Origin: an uncultured Bacteroidales bacterium
GTDB taxonomy: Bacteria > Bacteroidota > Bacteroidia > Bacteroidales > Bacteroidaceae
Direction: 5' to 3'
NCBI GenBank assembly: GCA_902774335.1
Contig: CACYHW010000003.1
Span: forward strand, 62,001-126,000
DNA length: 64,000 bases
Part shown: positions 33,447-42,791 of the stretch, piece after piece
Layout of the letters: the number at the start of each line of letters is the position of its first letter
Position numbering within the stretch: position 1 is the first letter of the stretch
Translations under genes and position numbers: made by a program
The notes under the pieces: model-generated
Database searches by the model: none
What the model was told of the DNA's origin: nothing
Seen by the model: the letters and a program-made list of their open reading frames with translations, nothing else

Positions 33447-33689
33447 CGCCGCTACGCGGCTCGACGGTTTTGTGACTTTTGATGCCCTTCGGGCTCAAAG
33501 TCTCGGGACAGAAACTTATCTGCGTATTAGATACACGACATTTTTTTAGTTTGGGGCGGCGACGCCCCAAACCCGTTCCGCGGGACATGGTCCCGCTCCA
33601 CTCTGCCGGCCTTCCAGGCCGGGTAAAACGAAACCCTGACAACGCTTTGCTGTCAGGGTTCCGTTTTACTGGGTGCAGCTGGAAACCTT
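33447..33689. repeat. Structured dispersed element A, copy 1
   Basis: About 240 bases of serial hairpins between the converging trpS and mutL. They are GCCGC-tac-GCGGC (33448-33460), GCCC-ttc-GGGC (33484-33494), GTTTGGGGCG-gcga-CGCCCCAAAC (33549-33572), GCGGGAC-atg-GTCCCGC (33580-33596), CCGGCCT-tcc-AGGCCGG (33606-33622), and a long stem GTAAAACG...CGTTTTAC (33623-33669) enclosing AACCCTGAC/GTCAGGGTT. A second copy at 54078-54320 keeps the stems with compensating changes. Confidence 0.9.
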
Positions 33690-33735
33690 GTACGTATTAG
33701 AATCACGCTTTTGATTACGCAGGTGCGTTGGTATT

Positions 33736-33760
33736 AATTCTCAATTCTCAATTCTCAATT
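33736..33760. repeat. AATTGAG heptamer array at the mutL 3' end
   Basis: On the minus strand three and a half units of AATTGAG follow the mutL stop directly and overlap it by two bases. Confidence 0.75.
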
Positions 33761-35570
33761 ATTCCAGCCACTTGGAGATTTCCTGATCGGATTTAACCAC
33801 ATAGGTGGGTTTGGCGTCGGGAGTGCGGGAAGGCATGGCGCATGATTTGAGGGAACGCAGGAGTTCCTGCATCTCGGATTCAGAGAGATGACGTCCTGCG
33901 GGGATAGCGGTCTTGCGGGCCATAGCCAAAGCCATGGATTCCAGCTGACGGTCCTCCTCCTGAGTGGGGTTGATCCTCAGGTCGGCTATCATATCGGTAA
34001 TAAGACGCTCATAATCCTGTCCCTCCATACCCGAAGGTATACCCTGAACGGCAATAGCTCCGCGACCCATGTCCGATATGTCAAAGCCAAGAGCCGCAAA
34101 ACGGGGCTTGAGGTCGGCAAAGGCGGCTGCATCGGACTGTGACAGCTGGAACATCTCGGGGAAGAGCAGTCCCTGTGACGCGGCGCTGTGGTTCTTGGCA
34201 TCGGCCAGATAGCGCTCGTAGAGCACGCGTAAATGGGCGCGGTGCTGGTCCACAACCATAAGTCCCTGTTCCGATGCCGCAAGGATATAGCGGTCGGCAT
34301 ACTGGAACACCGATACAGGCTGCTCCTCGGGCTGCACAAGCGGCTCGTCGGCAGGATGGAACGGTATGGTACCCTCGCTTATCTTATGGTCAATCACATC
34401 GCCGTACAGCTTGGTCCAGTTATCCGCGTTGCTGCGGCTGGTGTGAGTCTCGCTGCGGCTGCCTGCAAAGGGGTTGAAGGATGTGTTGATCTCCACCTTA
34501 GGCTGCACTACAGGACGTGACGGGTCATAGATTGGTATATCGGGCATATCGGCCGTATTGAAATCAATGGTGGGCATCTCCTCGAACTTGCCTACGGTCT
34601 CCTTTACGGCTGCCATAATGATCTTCCAGATAACCTGCTCATCCTGGAACTTTATCTCGGTCTTGGTAGGATGTATGTTGACGTCGATGGTATCGGCCGG
34701 AACAGTCAGGAACAGGAAGTACGAAGGCTGGTCACCCTCCGGTACAAGACCCTCGTATGCGCTCAGCACGGCTTTGTGGAAATAGGGATGACGCATAAAG
34801 CGGCCGTTCACAAAGAAGAACTGCTTGGCTCCCTTGCCCTTGACGCTGTCCAGGTTGGAGCAGAATCCGCTCACCTTTACGACCGATGTCTCCACCTCGA
34901 CGGGAAGCAGAGCCTCGTTCATCTTGCGGCCGAACAGGTTGACAATACGCTGTTTTACGGCCGATACGGGCAGGGACAGCACCTGCTCGTTCTGATGGGT
35001 CAACTCAAAGCCCACCTCGGGATGAGCCAGAGCCACACGTTCAATCTCATTGAGGATATGTCCGAACTCCGTCTGGTTACTCTTAAGGAACTTACGGCGG
35101 GCCGGCACATTGTAGAAGAGGTTACGCACCGTGAACATACTGCCTTGGGGGCAGACACACTCCTCCTGCTGCACTACTTCCGAAGCCTTGATGGTTATGG
35201 AGGTTCCTGTTTCGGAGTCGGCTGTGCGTGTGCGCAGTTCCACCTGGGCTACCGCAGCAATTGAGGGCAGAGCCTCGCCGCGGAATCCGAATGTGGTAAG
35301 TGTATAGAGATCGTCCGATTCACGTATCTTGGAGGTGGCATGACGCTCAAAGGCCAGGCTTGCGTCGTCGGCACTCATTCCGCAGCCGTTGTCGATTACC
35401 TGTATGGATGTGCGGCCGGCATCGGTCAGAATGACCTTGATGTTGTCGGCACCGGCATCGACTGCATTCTCCACCAGCTCCTTAACCACCGATGCGGGGC
35501 GGTTGACCACCTCACCGGCTGCAATCTGGCTGGCCACCTGCGGCGAAAGAACCCTGACTTTACCCTCCAT
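33759..35570 (-). CDS. mutL: DNA mismatch repair protein MutL
   Basis: A 603-residue GHKL ATPase that links mismatch recognition to strand removal. The N-terminal motifs are ASQIAAGEVVNRP, the ATP-site VIDNGCGM, and FGFRGEALPSIAAVA. The C-terminal region contains VVDQHRAHLRVLYE. The endonuclease signature DQHAxxExxxxE would sit here, but Ala is Arg444 and the first Glu is Leu447. It is the last gene of the OstA-like / small membrane protein / mutL group, six bases after the preceding stop. Confidence 0.96.
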   Translation of the reverse strand: MEGKVRVLSPQVASQIAAGEVVNRPASVVKELVENAVDAGADNIKVILTDAGRTSIQVIDNGCGMSADDASLAFERHATSKIRESDDLYTLTTFGFRGEALPSIAAVAQVELRTRTADSETGTSITIKASEVVQQEECVCPQGSMFTVRNLFYNVPARRKFLKSNQTEFGHILNEIERVALAHPEVGFELTHQNEQVLSLPVSAVKQRIVNLFGRKMNEALLPVEVETSVVKVSGFCSNLDSVKGKGAKQFFFVNGRFMRHPYFHKAVLSAYEGLVPEGDQPSYFLFLTVPADTIDVNIHPTKTEIKFQDEQVIWKIIMAAVKETVGKFEEMPTIDFNTADMPDIPIYDPSRPVVQPKVEINTSFNPFAGSRSETHTSRSNADNWTKLYGDVIDHKISEGTIPFHPADEPLVQPEEQPVSVFQYADRYILAASEQGLMVVDQHRAHLRVLYERYLADAKNHSAASQGLLFPEMFQLSQSDAAAFADLKPRFAALGFDISDMGRGAIAVQGIPSGMEGQDYERLITDMIADLRINPTQEEDRQLESMALAMARKTAIPAGRHLSESEMQELLRSLKSCAMPSRTPDAKPTYVVKSDQEISKWLE

Positions 35571-35576
35571 TGCGCT

Positions 35577-35873
35577 TTAAAAAATCATTTTACCCGTCAG
35601 GAGCCAGTGCAGCAAGAGTCCCAGCAGGACTATGAGCACAATTGCCATCTGGGCCGAAACACGCGGACCACCGTTCTCTTTGCGACGCTTGAGATGGGTG
35701 GTTCCTTCAACGAACTTGCCGCGGATATTCTCAGGATTGAAAGTCTCCTCCGGCAGCATACCAAGTTCACGACGGGCCTTCTCTTCGATCTTGGCCAGTT
35801 TCTCCTTGCGCTCGTCCACATAGATATACTTATGCTCAAAGCGGCGAGGTTCACGGATGTTGAACATTCCCAT
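35577..35873 (-). CDS. Small membrane-anchored protein of unknown function
   Basis: This 98-residue protein has a basic and acidic, coiled-coil-prone N-terminal part (about 1-70, EEKARRELGMLPEETFNPEN) and one hydrophobic C-terminal segment (about 75-93, MAIVLIVLLGLLLHWLL). It looks like a tail-anchored inner membrane protein facing the cytoplasm. I do not recognise the family. It lies between the OstA-like gene (3 bases) and mutL (6 bases), so it is translated as part of that unit. Confidence 0.8.
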   Translation of the reverse strand: MGMFNIREPRRFEHKYIYVDERKEKLAKIEEKARRELGMLPEETFNPENIRGKFVEGTTHLKRRKENGGPRVSAQMAIVLIVLLGLLLHWLLTGKMIF

Positions 35874-35876
35874 ATG

Positions 35877-37550
35877 CTATCTCTTACGTTTGTTCTTATC
35901 CTTTAACGACGGAAGCGGAGCCTCCTTGCTTGAGTTGCTCTTCCTGAGCAGCTCGTCTACACTCTTGCCCCTCCAGTAGAAGACATCCTCCGGATCCATG
36001 GGACGTATCCTGTCAAACCAGTTGAAGTTGGACAGATACATCTTGCGCGGGTCTATCTGCTCCATGGGATACATCACTCCGTTGGACTGGCCGAACACAA
36101 CTATCCTGTTGACCATCCGCTGCTTGAAATAGGCAGTCAGGAAGGATCCTTCGGTAGTGTTCATGCCTATCATGTCTTCGTCGGAGTCAAGGGGATAGAA
36201 CACGGCCTCCACGTTACCCCTGACATCGGCATAGTCTATCTCGCCGTCCTTGAAGAAGGCCTTCATCTCGCGGCCGGATATCTGATTGAAGTGAGTGGAG
36301 TCGTTCCGCTGTATAAAGAGGGCCTGACCTATCACATGAGCCCAGTCAATGGTGCTGTCGTTCATGTAGAACTTGATCTGCTCGCCCAGTATCTGCTGGC
36401 CCTCGTTCCACAGAATGGGATCGCCAAACAGGGTAAGGCATGAGTCGATTGATGTAAACACCATGGAGTCGGCCACCATCTGCATGTCGGGACGGAAGGC
36501 ACGAACCTTGTTGAATCCGCGCATCTGGCGCTCTATCACACTGTCATGCTCAGCATTGTAGAACGTTACCACCCTGAAGGTATCGGCATGCATGAACATG
36601 CTGTCACCGGCCGAATACTCTATAAGCAGAGCCCTGCCCGTTACCACAGCAGAGTCGTTGTTCTGGTTGTAGTAGACGTAGTCGCCCTGGATATCCAGCT
36701 TGTCCTTGTAGTTGTTTATGATGACATCGCCAAAGCCCTTCATTATTCCGGCATCCTTGTCGTAGATGATGCTGTCGCCGGTCATACGGCTGTTACCGCC
36801 GTCCTGTTCCACCACCGAGCGCTCCAGAAGCACGGCGTTGTTGCTCTCCGTATTGAAGCGGCCGCGGTTGGTATTGATAACGTTATCCTCGTTGACAATC
36901 GTGGTGGGGCTTATCAGGAAAGCCATGTGGCTGTCGGTATGATAGAGCAGCGTATCGGAGGTAAGGGTATAGTCGGGACTCTCCAGCGACACACCGTCCT
37001 GGAAGAACGCCAGCTTGGTGCCGGTGTCGAACTGTCCGTATTCCGATATCAGGGTGTTGTCCTCGTCCAACAGGGTTCCGCCGTCAAAGAACCAGCCCAG
37101 GCCGGTGTTGCGGTCGTAGTTCAGACTGTCGGTCAGGAGCACCATGGTCCTGTTCTCGATACGCACGTTGTCACGCACCCTTAGAAACTTGGTGTTGCCG
37201 TCATAAAAGAGCGAGTCACCGTACAGGAAAAGGGTGTCGCCCTGCTCGGCCCTGACGTTGTGATATGCGTTGAAGGCGTTCTTCTTCTGATAAAAGAGAG
37301 CGCTGTCACAGTACATATACATGCTGTCATGCCTGAATATGACGTTGCCTATAAGCCTCTGGGCATCGGGATTGAGATACTCCTCAAAGCGTATCTCATC
37401 GGCGTTCAAGAGATATACGAAATCGGTATCCGACGGCTCGGGCGCGGGCTCAAGACCGGATAAACGCACACTGTCAGCCTCCTGTGCCAACGCAGACGGC
37501 ATGACACAGAAAAACAACAGGAGCGGCAGATACCTGAACAAACCAGTCAT
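35877..37550 (-). CDS. OstA-like / LptA-type envelope protein
   Basis: A 557-residue exported protein with a signal peptide (about 1-22, MPSALA). It has repeated OstA-type beta-jellyroll units: LNADEIRFEEYLNPDAQRLI near residue 49, then many short repeats of the DSLFYDGNTK / DTLLYHTDSH / DSIIYDKDAG type. In Bacteroidetes such proteins are taken to be the periplasmic LPS bridge or part of the LptD complex. The C-terminus is basic. It is downstream of three PpiC-type folding factors, consistent with outer membrane assembly. Confidence 0.88.
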   Translation of the reverse strand: MTGLFRYLPLLLFFCVMPSALAQEADSVRLSGLEPAPEPSDTDFVYLLNADEIRFEEYLNPDAQRLIGNVIFRHDSMYMYCDSALFYQKKNAFNAYHNVRAEQGDTLFLYGDSLFYDGNTKFLRVRDNVRIENRTMVLLTDSLNYDRNTGLGWFFDGGTLLDEDNTLISEYGQFDTGTKLAFFQDGVSLESPDYTLTSDTLLYHTDSHMAFLISPTTIVNEDNVINTNRGRFNTESNNAVLLERSVVEQDGGNSRMTGDSIIYDKDAGIMKGFGDVIINNYKDKLDIQGDYVYYNQNNDSAVVTGRALLIEYSAGDSMFMHADTFRVVTFYNAEHDSVIERQMRGFNKVRAFRPDMQMVADSMVFTSIDSCLTLFGDPILWNEGQQILGEQIKFYMNDSTIDWAHVIGQALFIQRNDSTHFNQISGREMKAFFKDGEIDYADVRGNVEAVFYPLDSDEDMIGMNTTEGSFLTAYFKQRMVNRIVVFGQSNGVMYPMEQIDPRKMYLSNFNWFDRIRPMDPEDVFYWRGKSVDELLRKSNSSKEAPLPSLKDKNKRKR

Positions 37551-37564
37551 GAATCAAGTGTGTT

Positions 37565-38932
37565 TTATTTTATCCAACCGGGATATATAAAGTCACAGTC
37601 GTTCCAACCCTCGCTGATCTTGACATAGGTGGTGCGCTGTTTTTCACGTACCCATTTCTCGAGAGCCTCCTGCTGACGGATCTGGCTCACACCGTCGTAA
37701 AGGATCTCGTAGTCATCGGCCATGTTAGCCTTATGGGCGTTGATCTTGCTCTTGAGCTTTACTATGGCGCAGATGGTCTTACCGTTTGGAAGCTGCATGG
37801 TGAAGGGGTCCGATATCTCTCCTACATGCATGCGGTCCACCACCCTGGCCACTTCGGGAGGAAGGTTCTCCATCTGATACTTGGAGATAACGTTACCGGA
37901 CTCGGCCCTGAAGCACATCAGACCGTTGTTGTTACGTGTATCCTTGTCCTCGGAGTAAGCGGCAACGCAGAACTCGAAAGTATGGTTACCCATTCTGATA
38001 TCCTGAGCGATGGTGTCAAGACGTGCCATGCAGTTCCTGACGCTCTCCATGGGAATGCGGGGCTTGCGCAGGATATGACGTACGCGAACGCGGTCACCCA
38101 GACGCTCAACGAACTGTATGATATGGAAACCGTACTCGGTCTCCACTATCTTGGATATCTTGTTGGGATCGGTCATATTGAATGCCACAGCCGTGAACTC
38201 CGGCACCATCTCACCGCGTCCAAAGAAGCCGCAGTCACCACCGTTACGGGCAGTTCCGGGATCCTCGGAGTAGAGACGTGCAAGTGTGGAGAAAGATGTC
38301 TCGCCGGCCTGTACGCGCTCAATGTAGTTGCGCAGCTCGCTCTTGACCTCGTCTATCTCCTCCTGCGGGATTACAGGCTCCTGAGTCAGGATCTGAACCT
38401 CCACCTGATTGGGGATAGTAGGAATCTCATCGGCGGGAAGGTCTCTGAGATAACGTCTGACCTCACCCGGAGTAACCTTAACGCTCGATACTATCTTGCT
38501 GCGGACACGGCTTATCACATACTCCTGACGGCGTGTCTCAAAGAGTCTCTCCCTGATCTGGTCGATGGACATACCGTCGTAATACTCCACCAGTTTCTCC
38601 TCGGAGCCTGCGCGGTTGACCAGTTCGTTGAACATGTACTCCACCTCGGGAGCCACATCCTCGTCGGTAGCGTATATACTGTCTATCTCGGCCTGGTTCA
38701 GAAAGAGCTTGTTCACTGCCAGCTGCTCGGGGATGATGCAGTAGGGATCGCCCTCCCACTCCACATCGCGCATCAGAGCCTCCTTACGGGCCTCCTCAAC
38801 CTCCGACTTGTATATAGCCTCGTCGCCCACAACCCATACGACCTCGTCGATTATGTTATTCTGGGCTATAGAGTCATTATATTGCAACAAGACTGTCATA
38901 AGTACGACGGTCAGAAACATACCTTTTCTCAT
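37565..38932 (-). CDS. SurA-like peptidyl-prolyl isomerase (two parvulin domains)
   Basis: A 455-residue periplasmic chaperone with a signal peptide (1-23). A SurA N-terminal helical domain (about 25-165) is followed by a first parvulin domain (about 172-275, FGRGEMVPEFTAVAFNM, TEYGFHIIQFVERLG) and a second (about 282-390, VRVRHILRKP). It delivers and folds outer membrane proteins. The start codon overlaps the stop of the upstream lipoprotein (ATGA, 38929-38932). Confidence 0.92.
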   Translation of the reverse strand: MRKGMFLTVVLMTVLLQYNDSIAQNNIIDEVVWVVGDEAIYKSEVEEARKEALMRDVEWEGDPYCIIPEQLAVNKLFLNQAEIDSIYATDEDVAPEVEYMFNELVNRAGSEEKLVEYYDGMSIDQIRERLFETRRQEYVISRVRSKIVSSVKVTPGEVRRYLRDLPADEIPTIPNQVEVQILTQEPVIPQEEIDEVKSELRNYIERVQAGETSFSTLARLYSEDPGTARNGGDCGFFGRGEMVPEFTAVAFNMTDPNKISKIVETEYGFHIIQFVERLGDRVRVRHILRKPRIPMESVRNCMARLDTIAQDIRMGNHTFEFCVAAYSEDKDTRNNNGLMCFRAESGNVISKYQMENLPPEVARVVDRMHVGEISDPFTMQLPNGKTICAIVKLKSKINAHKANMADDYEILYDGVSQIRQQEALEKWVREKQRTTYVKISEGWNDCDFIYPGWIK

Positions 38933-39825
38933 TGTCTGTTCTTTTGATGGAATATGATCCTGTTTTTCTCCAAGGCGGCATCATAGAGATCCTCCTTGAT
39001 CTTACGCATATATGTTACCTCGTTGCTGTTGATGAGCAGGCCGCGTATCCTGGAACTTGCATGATCCAGGGGTTCGATGTCTCCCCTTGCCACGAACTCG
39101 CTCACATTCAGCAGGTATATGTACTCCTCGTCCTTAAACTCCATGTTCACTCCGCTCTTGAGTTCCTTCTCCAGAGGCTTGTCCATGGCGGGCAGCAGTA
39201 CCTCTATCTCGGCTACGGTGCGCCAGTTGTCATAGAAGAACTCGCATCGGGCGGCGTTACGTATGCAGTATTTCTCTATCTCCTCAAACGACTCGTCATC
39301 CATCTGGGTGTAGAGTCTGCGAATATCGGACAGGTCATGTGACCTGTTGGGGATCTTGAGGAACAATCCCTTTACAAGCGACTCGTCCAGCACGAACAGC
39401 CTCAGGTTATCGTTGTAGAACTGCTCTATCTCCTCCTGGGTTATCTCGGACGAGAACTTCTGCTCTATGAGCCTGCGCTGGTACTCATGCTCAAACAGCG
39501 AACGGCGGTAGTTCTCCACCAGACGGTCTATATCCTTGGTGTCGGGGATGTTGCGGATGGCGTTCTGGTAAAAGAGAACGTCCTGCGCCCAGTTGCGGAT
39601 ATAACGCTCGGCAAACAGCGCGCTGTCGGCATCGGACAGGCCCAAGGGTATAACCTGACGGATATCCTCGGCGTACAGGACGTCGCCGTTGATCTCCACG
39701 ATGGGTGTCTTGCCCTGAATATAATCGGTAACGCTTTTGTTCCACTTGCAAGCTACAAGCGAAAGAGTCATCAGGATCACCAGCAGTCCCCCGGTCTTAT
39801 TTGAACAAAAACGCATGCGGTTCAT
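38929..39825 (-). CDS. PpiC/SurA-related lipoprotein
   Basis: A 298-residue protein with a lipobox (LSLVAC, Cys about residue 26 from the chosen ATG). The mature N-terminus (VEINGDVLYAEDIRQVIPLG) and helical region resemble SurA/PpiC N-terminal domains, but a complete parvulin catalytic domain is not visible, so it may be a chaperone-only member. The ATG at 39825 lies five bases after the previous stop; an in-frame TTG at 39834 overlaps that stop. It is the middle gene of three related folding factors. Confidence 0.82.
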   Translation of the reverse strand: MNRMRFCSNKTGGLLVILMTLSLVACKWNKSVTDYIQGKTPIVEINGDVLYAEDIRQVIPLGLSDADSALFAERYIRNWAQDVLFYQNAIRNIPDTKDIDRLVENYRRSLFEHEYQRRLIEQKFSSEITQEEIEQFYNDNLRLFVLDESLVKGLFLKIPNRSHDLSDIRRLYTQMDDESFEEIEKYCIRNAARCEFFYDNWRTVAEIEVLLPAMDKPLEKELKSGVNMEFKDEEYIYLLNVSEFVARGDIEPLDHASSRIRGLLINSNEVTYMRKIKEDLYDAALEKNRIIFHQKNRQ

Positions 39826-39830
39826 ATCAG

Positions 39831-41255
39831 TCAAGGCTTAACCTGCTTGAGTGCCCTCTTGTAGATTTTGTGTTTGTACTTTTTGCGCAGCGAATCCACC
39901 CACTGTTTCTCCAGGTGGTTCTGATAATCCTCCGCCACCTGACCTGCGACATCACGGATGCTTTCAGGCTCAGAGATGGTGCGGCCTATCACATTGACGT
40001 AGGGGAAACCGGGCATAGGATCGAACTCACCTGTGCCGAACACCAGTTTGTCCACATAGGCGTTCTGGCCCTTCATAAAGAGTCCTGTCTCGGTGGATCC
40101 GCGCATTACACGCATCTTGACATCCTTCCTGTTGATGGCCAGAATTGTGTCCACCCAGTTCTCCATGCTCAGGTCTTTCAGGGCTGCCTCAACATTGCGG
40201 AACACATCCTCGTTGACGCAGAAGAATACCATACCCTTGAAGCAGGGCTCCTTGAACTTGTAATTCTTGCGGTTGGCATTGAAATAGTTCTCAAGGGCGT
40301 CGGGATCCGAAGAAACCTTCTCCCATATCTCCCTGCTGCTGATATCGAACAGAAGCAGTCCGTCATGATACTCCCTTGAGATGTTTCCGAACGCGGGCTC
40401 AATCTCCTCAAGCACGCTGTCCAGATGAGCCACAGCCTCATCGTCGCGTACCGTCCAACCCAGACGCTCGGCGTACTGGTTGGCCTTGCGGCGTCTGGCC
40501 TCGGTCTGGATATTGTCCTCACCGTCCATCCATTTGTATATCTCCGCACGGTTTTCCTCATATGTACCCAGCTGACGGCGTCCTGTACTCTTTACGATGT
40601 AGAATGCTCCGTTGCTGATGAAAGGCTTGCTGTACTCTCCCTCTTTAAGATCGTAAAGGATATCGGCAAAATCATCCTCAAGAATGCCGCGTGACACCCA
40701 TCCGGCTTCACCTCCGGACTTGGCCGACTGGTCGTCGGAGAACTTGCGGGCCACTGCCGCAAAATCCTGACCAGCCTCAAGCATGCCGTATAATTCCCTG
40801 ATAAGCTCCACGCCCTCATCAAAGGCTTCGCGTGAATTATCCTTGGGATGTACGGAGATAAGGTTCAGATAAACCAGACCATCCGGGCCAACCTCCCTGA
40901 TAGACTCGTCATAAGATGCTCTTGCCACCTCCTCCAGGAAAGTGGAGTCAATCAGATACTCCTCGGCCTGCATATCCCTGTACATGGAATACTCGCTCAG
41001 GAACGACTGAGACTTGTCCATACCCTCATCCATTGCGGCCTGGACCTTGAGTTTGAAATTCAGATAGAGCTCAGCATACTCCTTGACCGATTTCCTGGTC
41101 ACAGACTGTGAGGTGTTGTTCTTCCTGAAGAAATACTCAAACTCCGATTTCGTAACGTCATATCCGTTGACCGTCATTACCACGGGATTATCGGTCCCGG
41201 CCATCGACGGAGCGGCAAGCAGTACGGAAATCAAACAGATAAGGAAACGTCTCAT
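39831..41255 (-). CDS. Peptidyl-prolyl cis-trans isomerase, PpiC/SurA type
   Basis: A 474-residue exported protein with a signal peptide (1-20, LLAAPSMAG). A SurA-like N-domain is followed by a parvulin domain (about 125-230) with LNLISVHPKDN, FAAVARKFSDDQSAKSGGEAGWVSRG and PFISNGAFYIVKSTGRR. The C-terminal half is less clear and may be a second, degenerate parvulin domain. ATGs at 41255 and 41261 are both possible; 41255 gives the cleanest signal peptide. It begins the folding-factor group downstream of guaB. Confidence 0.9.
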   Translation of the reverse strand: MRRFLICLISVLLAAPSMAGTDNPVVMTVNGYDVTKSEFEYFFRKNNTSQSVTRKSVKEYAELYLNFKLKVQAAMDEGMDKSQSFLSEYSMYRDMQAEEYLIDSTFLEEVARASYDESIREVGPDGLVYLNLISVHPKDNSREAFDEGVELIRELYGMLEAGQDFAAVARKFSDDQSAKSGGEAGWVSRGILEDDFADILYDLKEGEYSKPFISNGAFYIVKSTGRRQLGTYEENRAEIYKWMDGEDNIQTEARRRKANQYAERLGWTVRDDEAVAHLDSVLEEIEPAFGNISREYHDGLLLFDISSREIWEKVSSDPDALENYFNANRKNYKFKEPCFKGMVFFCVNEDVFRNVEAALKDLSMENWVDTILAINRKDVKMRVMRGSTETGLFMKGQNAYVDKLVFGTGEFDPMPGFPYVNVIGRTISEPESIRDVAGQVAEDYQNHLEKQWVDSLRKKYKHKIYKRALKQVKP

Positions 41256-41283
41256 AAGCATCAATTGTTAGTTCAGAATACCG

Positions 41284-42759
41284 TTATTCGTGACGGCTGT
41301 AGTTGGGTGCCTCGCTTGTGATGGCGACATCGTGCGGATGGCTCTCGTTCATACCGGCGTTGGTAATGCGTACGAACTTGGCGTCATGCAGTTTCTCGAT
41401 GTTTGCGGCACCACAGTAGCCCATACCTGAGCGCAGACCGCCTGCAAGCTGATAGACAACCTCGTACAGAGTGCCCTTGTAAGGAACGCGGGCTGCAATA
41501 CCCTCCGGAACGAGTTTCTTGACATCCTTCTCGCCAGCCTGGAAGTAGCGGTCCTTTGAGCCGTTCTCCATAGCCTCGAGTGAACCCATGCCACGATATG
41601 ATTTGAACTTACGTCCGTTGAATATGATGGTCTCACCGGGAGACTCCTCGGTACCGGCCACCAATGAACCGAACATCACGCTGTCACCGCCTGCAGCCAG
41701 AGCCTTGACCACGTCACCTGAGTAACGCAGACCGCCGTCGGCAATAACGGGAACACCTGAGCCCTTGATGGCGTTGGCCACATCATAGATGGCCGAAATC
41801 TGAGGAACGCCGATACCTGCAATCACGCGGGTGGTGCAGATAGAGCCCGGTCCGATACCTACCTTGACGGCATCGGCACCTGCCTCGACCAGCATCTTGG
41901 CAGCTGCACCGGTAGCGATGTTACCTACTACAATGTCGATGTTCTTGAAGCTTGCCTTGGCCTCCTTGAGCTTCTCGACAACTGAGCGTGAGTGACCGTG
42001 GGCGGTATCGATAACGACGGCGTCCACACCGGCCTCTACCAGTGCCTCGATACGCTCCATGGAGTCGGCTGTAACGCCCACACCGCCGGCAACGCGCAGA
42101 CGGCCCTTGCTGTCCTTGCATGCCATGGGTTTATCCTTGGCCTTGGTGATATCCTTATAGGTGATCAGACCTATCAGCTTGCCGTTGTTGTCAACGACAG
42201 GGAGCTTCTCGATCTTGTTCTCCTGCAGAATCTGTGAGGCTGCCTCCATGTTTACCTGCTGGTATGTGGTGACCAGGTTCTCCTTGGTCATGACATCCTC
42301 GATCTTGACGTCGTAGTTGCGCTGGAAGCGGAGGTCACGGTTGGTCACGATACCGCACAGCTTGCCGTCGGTCTCCACAACGGGTATACCGCCGATGTGA
42401 TACTCTGCCATGATGGCAAGAGCCTCACGGATGGTATTCTCGCGATGGATGGTGATGGGATCGTAGATCATACCGTTCTCGGCACGCTTTACGATTGCCA
42501 CCTGGCGGGCCTGCTCCTGAATGGACATGTTCTTGTGGATTACACCGATACCGCCCTCACGAGCAATGGCGATTGCCATGTTGGACTCGGTTACGGTATC
42601 CATGGCTGCCGTAACGAACGGCAGGTTGAGTGTAATGTTGCGTGAAAAACGCGATGCGAGTGACACCTCACGGGGAAGAACTTCCGAGTATGCAGGCATG
42701 AGCAGCACATCATCGAAAGTCAGTCCTTCCATAACTACCCTATCTTTCAAAAATGACAT
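41284..42759 (-). CDS. guaB: Inosine-5'-monophosphate dehydrogenase
   Basis: This 491-residue enzyme oxidises IMP to XMP, the committed step of GTP synthesis. A TIM barrel is interrupted by two CBS domains (about residues 95-200, with [10 protein letters not shown]). The catalytic Cys308 is in GPGSICTTR, and the mobile flap region includes [10 protein letters not shown]. Length is normal. It lies 32 bases downstream of recQ. Confidence 0.98.
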   Translation of the reverse strand: MSFLKDRVVMEGLTFDDVLLMPAYSEVLPREVSLASRFSRNITLNLPFVTAAMDTVTESNMAIAIAREGGIGVIHKNMSIQEQARQVAIVKRAENGMIYDPITIHRENTIREALAIMAEYHIGGIPVVETDGKLCGIVTNRDLRFQRNYDVKIEDVMTKENLVTTYQQVNMEAASQILQENKIEKLPVVDNNGKLIGLITYKDITKAKDKPMACKDSKGRLRVAGGVGVTADSMERIEALVEAGVDAVVIDTAHGHSRSVVEKLKEAKASFKNIDIVVGNIATGAAAKMLVEAGADAVKVGIGPGSICTTRVIAGIGVPQISAIYDVANAIKGSGVPVIADGGLRYSGDVVKALAAGGDSVMFGSLVAGTEESPGETIIFNGRKFKSYRGMGSLEAMENGSKDRYFQAGEKDVKKLVPEGIAARVPYKGTLYEVVYQLAGGLRSGMGYCGAANIEKLHDAKFVRITNAGMNESHPHDVAITSEAPNYSRHE

Positions 42760-42791
42760 CTTGATATGTTTTAATTGTTATTACTTCAAAA

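Noticed and set aside
37733-38947. 404-codon plus-strand open frame opposite the SurA-like gene
   Set aside because: The minus-strand product has clear parvulin domains and tight operon junctions; the antisense translation shows no family features.
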